Source of the DNA: a bacterium
Lineage (GTDB): Bacteria; UBP15; UBA6099; DSWB01
Direction of reading: 5' to 3'
Assembly (NCBI GenBank): GCA_020061125.1
Contig: JAGUYV010000346.1
Location: forward strand, 1-8,720
Length of the DNA stretch: 8,720 nt
Shown: in pieces, positions 6,265 to 8,720 of the stretch
Numbering within the stretch: position 1 is the stretch's first letter
Layout of the letters: each line of letters begins with the position of its first letter
Position numbers and translations under genes: made by a program
The notes under the pieces: generated by a model
The model's database searches: none
What the model was told of the DNA's origin: nothing
What the model saw: the letters and a program-made list of their open reading frames with translations, nothing else

Positions 6265-7953
6265 ATGAACGCGCACGACATAGATCCCGAAGAAATTCAA
6301 ATCTTCCTCGAAGAGATGGACGAACTGCTCGCCGTGCTCGAAGAGGATTTGCTCAAGCTTGAAAAGGAAACCGGGAATCCGGCCCTGATCGCGGAAATCT
6401 TCCGCGCCGCGCACACGCTCAAAGGCTCGGCCGGCACCATCGGCTTTCCCGCGCTGGCCCAACTGGCGCACGCCATGGAAAGCGTGTTCGACGGCGTACG
6501 CAAGGGCAACATGCCCGTGACAGCGCGCCTCATAGATGTCTTCCTCAAGTGCATGGACGCCCTGGGCCGCGCGCGCGGCGAAATCCAGGAACAGGGGACC
6601 GTGGCTTCCACCTTCGATCCGCTTCTGGCGGACCTCGAACGGATCCGCGACCCGCAGCCGCCCGGAGACGCCCCCGCGGAACCCCCGCCCCCGCAGGAGA
6701 TTGCCGTTGCCGAAAAGCAGACCCCCGCGGAAACCCCCGCGGACCCGCGCTGCACGCACGGCGTCCGTTCCGTGCGCGTGAATGTCGAACGCATGGACGC
6801 CATCATGGACCTGGTCGGCGAGCTTGTAATCAAGCGCACGCGCATGTCCCAGCTCTGCAACGCCCTGGACGACGGCGAGGGGCCGCTGCACGAAGTCGCC
6901 GAAACCGCGGACCACATCGAACACATCACCGCACAGCTTCAGGAGCACATCCTCAAGGCGCGGCTCCTGCCGCTTGACAATGTGTTTCACAAATTCCCGC
7001 GCATGGTGCGCGACCTGTCCCAGATCACGGGCAAGCAGGTGGACCTGGAAATCACGGGAGGGGACACGGAACTGGACCGCTCGGTGCTGGAACAGATCGG
7101 CGATCCGCTCATGCACATTCTGCGCAACTGCGTGGATCACGGCATCGAGCCTCCGGCCGAGCGCCAGTCCGCGGGCAAAAATCCGCAGGGCAGAATCCGC
7201 ATCGGCGCGGGCCATGTCGAGGATCATGTGGTCGTGACCGTGGAAGACGACGGCCGCGGCATAGACACGAACAAGGCCCTGGAGCGCGCGCGGCAGCTCG
7301 CCCTGGCCCCGCCCGAGTTTCTCGACCGCATGAAGGAATCCGATATTCTCAATCTGATCTTCACGCCCGGATTCAGCACAAAAGATCAGGCGGGCGAAAT
7401 CTCCGGCCGCGGCGTGGGCATGGATGTGGTGCGCACCAATATCGAGAAACTCAACGGCAGCGTGGTTCTGCAGAGCAGCCCCGGGCAGGGCACCAAAATG
7501 ATCATCAAGCTGCCCCTGACCCTGGCCATCATAAGCTCCCTGCTGGTTCGCGTGCGGGGCCGCATTTTCGCCATCCCGCTCATCTCCGTGTCCAAGACAT
7601 TGCGCGTGGATCCCGCGGACATCAAGCTCGTGCAGGGCCGGGAGGCCATTCTGTTTGAGGATGCGGCCCTGCCCCTTGTGCGCCTGGACCGCGTGTTCGG
7701 CATATCGGATGACAGGGCGCGTCACAGGCCCCGCCTGTTCATTGTGGTGGTGTCGTGGGGCGGGCAGCGCGCGGGCCTGGTGGTGGATTCACTGGCCGGG
7801 GATCAGGACATCGTGATTCGTCCCCTGGGCGAGTATGTCGGGGACACGCCGGGCATCTCGGGCGCGGCCATCCTTGGAGACGGCGGCATCGCGCTCATCA
7901 TAGATGTGGGCGGCATTCTGAAACGCAGGGCGGAGATCGAACTTCCCGGCTGA
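6265..7953 (+). CDS. cheA: CheA sensor histidine kinase, short form without P2
   Basis: 562 residues. Cytoplasmic kinase that autophosphorylates under receptor control and passes phosphate to receiver proteins. P1 (Hpt) occupies about 1-110 with His50 in AAHTLKGSAGT. A Pro/Ala-rich linker at about 130-170 takes the place of the P2 domain. P3 dimerisation starts near VRSVRVNVERMDAIMDLVGELVI (about 172-235). The P4 kinase domain has an N-box HILRNCVDHG (284-293), G1 EDDGRGID (327-334), F box FTPGF (366-370) and G2 GRGVGMDVV (381-389). P5, the CheW-like domain, runs from about 415 to 555. All catalytic motifs are intact. The start is ATG 6265 with GGGTGA (6252-6257) seven bases before; the frame is open back to 6175, but that part overlaps cheW. 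Loss of P2 is common outside enteric bacteria and implies direct docking of receivers to P1 or P4. Confidence 0.95.
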   Translation: MNAHDIDPEEIQIFLEEMDELLAVLEEDLLKLEKETGNPALIAEIFRAAHTLKGSAGTIGFPALAQLAHAMESVFDGVRKGNMPVTARLIDVFLKCMDALGRARGEIQEQGTVASTFDPLLADLERIRDPQPPGDAPAEPPPPQEIAVAEKQTPAETPADPRCTHGVRSVRVNVERMDAIMDLVGELVIKRTRMSQLCNALDDGEGPLHEVAETADHIEHITAQLQEHILKARLLPLDNVFHKFPRMVRDLSQITGKQVDLEITGGDTELDRSVLEQIGDPLMHILRNCVDHGIEPPAERQSAGKNPQGRIRIGAGHVEDHVVVTVEDDGRGIDTNKALERARQLALAPPEFLDRMKESDILNLIFTPGFSTKDQAGEISGRGVGMDVVRTNIEKLNGSVVLQSSPGQGTKMIIKLPLTLAIISSLLVRVRGRIFAIPLISVSKTLRVDPADIKLVQGREAILFEDAALPLVRLDRVFGISDDRARHRPRLFIVVVSWGGQRAGLVVDSLAGDQDIVIRPLGEYVGDTPGISGAAILGDGGIALIIDVGGILKRRAEIELPG

Positions 7954-7995
7954 CGCCGCTCGGCAGTTTATGTTCCGAAAGGCAATTCGTAACGC

Positions 7996-8720
7996 ATGGG
8001 CAACAAGCCGATCCGCGTGCTGATTGTGGACGATTCCAGCTACATGCGCTTCGTGCTGGGCAAGATTCTGGGCGAAGACCCGGACATCGAAGTCGCGGGC
8101 GCGGCGCGCGACGGTCTGCACGCCCTCGAACTTCTCGATGAAATCAAGCCGGATGTCGTTACCCTGGACCTGGAAATGCCGCGCCTGGACGGGTTCGACG
8201 CGTTGAAGCGGATCATGCGCGACAGACCCACGCCCGTGGTCATCGTCACCAGCTTCACCGAGCAGGGCCGCGATCCCGCCATCCGCGCCCTGGAACTGGG
8301 CGCCGTGGATTTCGTGCGCAAACCCGACAAGCGCGAGAGCCTCACCATGTCCACGATCAGGGACGAACTCGTGGCCAAGGTCAAAATGGCGGCGGCCGCA
8401 AATCCCGAAACCGCATTCCAGGACAGGGCCGCGACTGTGAATGAAGCGAAGATTCCCGCGCTCCCCGCCGCTCCGGATATCCCGATGAAAAGGCTTGTGG
8501 TCATCGCATGCTCCACGGGCGGCCCCAGGGCTTTGGCCTCGCTCCTGCCGGCCATTCCCGCGGACGCGCCCCTGGGCATCATCGTGGTGCAGCACATGCC
8601 CGCGGGTTTTACTTCGTCACTGGCCGCGCGTCTGGACATGCTTTCGCAGGTGCGCGTATCCGAAGCCGCGGACAATGACGCCCTGCGCGCGGGCCGCGCG
8701 TTCGTGGCGCCGGGCGGGTC
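7996..8720 (+). CDS. cheB: CheB protein-glutamate methylesterase/deamidase (cut by right edge)
   Basis: 241 complete codons are visible of a protein usually about 350 residues long. CheB removes methyl groups from (and deamidates) receptor glutamyl sites when phosphorylated by CheA. The receiver domain spans about 6-125 with Asp12/Asp13, phosphoacceptor Asp58 in VTLDLEMP, Thr85 and Lys109 in RKP. A linker of about 40 residues leads to the esterase domain, starting at KRLVVIACSTGGP with catalytic Ser173, then His200 in VVQHMP. The third catalytic residue (Asp) would be beyond the edge. The match to sites in the upstream receptor supports a working adaptation loop. ATG 7996 is the only sensible start; AAAGG (7978-7982) is 13 bases away, longer than usual, so translation may be moderate. 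It lies 42 bases after cheA. Confidence 0.94.
   Translation, partial: MGNKPIRVLIVDDSSYMRFVLGKILGEDPDIEVAGAARDGLHALELLDEIKPDVVTLDLEMPRLDGFDALKRIMRDRPTPVVIVTSFTEQGRDPAIRALELGAVDFVRKPDKRESLTMSTIRDELVAKVKMAAAANPETAFQDRAATVNEAKIPALPAAPDIPMKRLVVIACSTGGPRALASLLPAIPADAPLGIIVVQHMPAGFTSSLAARLDMLSQVRVSEAADNDALRAGRAFVAPGG

Noticed and set aside
4302-6281. 659-residue minus-strand open frame
   Set aside because: Ser/Arg/Met-rich antisense shadow of the MCP and cheW, with no recognisable domain or ribosome binding site.
6190-7725. 511-residue minus-strand open frame across cheA
   Set aside because: Antisense shadow; the plus strand has all CheA kinase boxes in order.
1-8720. CRISPR arrays, tRNA or rRNA genes, insertion sequences, attachment sites
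   Set aside because: I saw no regularly spaced repeats, tRNA-like cloverleaf, transposase motifs or terminal inverted repeats; almost all sequence is explained by eight genes.

Overview
The window looks like a GC-rich anaerobic bacterium. I suspect a sulfate-reducing or related Desulfobacterota lineage, because an HdrA-type flavin/iron-sulfur protein sits next to a chemosensory operon and codon choice is strongly G/C-ended. This is an inference from gene content; there is no rRNA or other marker to settle it.

Layout: (1) Positions 2-1615, minus strand: the first 538 residues of a heterodisulfide reductase subunit A-like protein (hdrA), whose C-terminus lies beyond the left edge. (2) 1616-1944: a 329-base divergent control region with a good sigma-70-type promoter (TTGTGA, 17 bases, TATAAT) pointing right and a few small dyads. 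(3) 1945 to the right edge, plus strand: one co-directional chemosensory operon. Its genes are a response regulator with an unusual N-terminal domain, a J-domain/CheW-like fusion, CheW, a chemoreceptor with no periplasmic sensor domain, a second CheW, CheA, and CheB (cut by the right edge). Gaps are short: 54, 82, -4 (ATGA overlap), 14, 7 and 42 bases.

How the genes should work together: the receptor and the CheW proteins would form an array that controls CheA autophosphorylation on His50. CheA would pass phosphate to the receiver domains of CheB (Asp58) and of the first response regulator (Asp133). CheB would then adjust receptor methylation; the receptor keeps two consensus-like methylation sites. 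No cheR, cheD or stand-alone cheY is in view, so either they lie outside or the first response regulator is the output.

The most unusual element is the 218-residue J-domain/CheW-like protein (2614-3270). It has a recognisable DnaJ J-domain with an intact HPD motif joined to a diverged CheW fold, suggesting a link between Hsp70 (DnaK) and the chemosensory array. Other points are the HD-GYP-type N-terminal module placed on a receiver without any HD-GYP domain, the three HAMP-like segments in the receptor, the P2-less CheA, and a perfect 8-bp hairpin just downstream of a TATAAT box before the first cheW.
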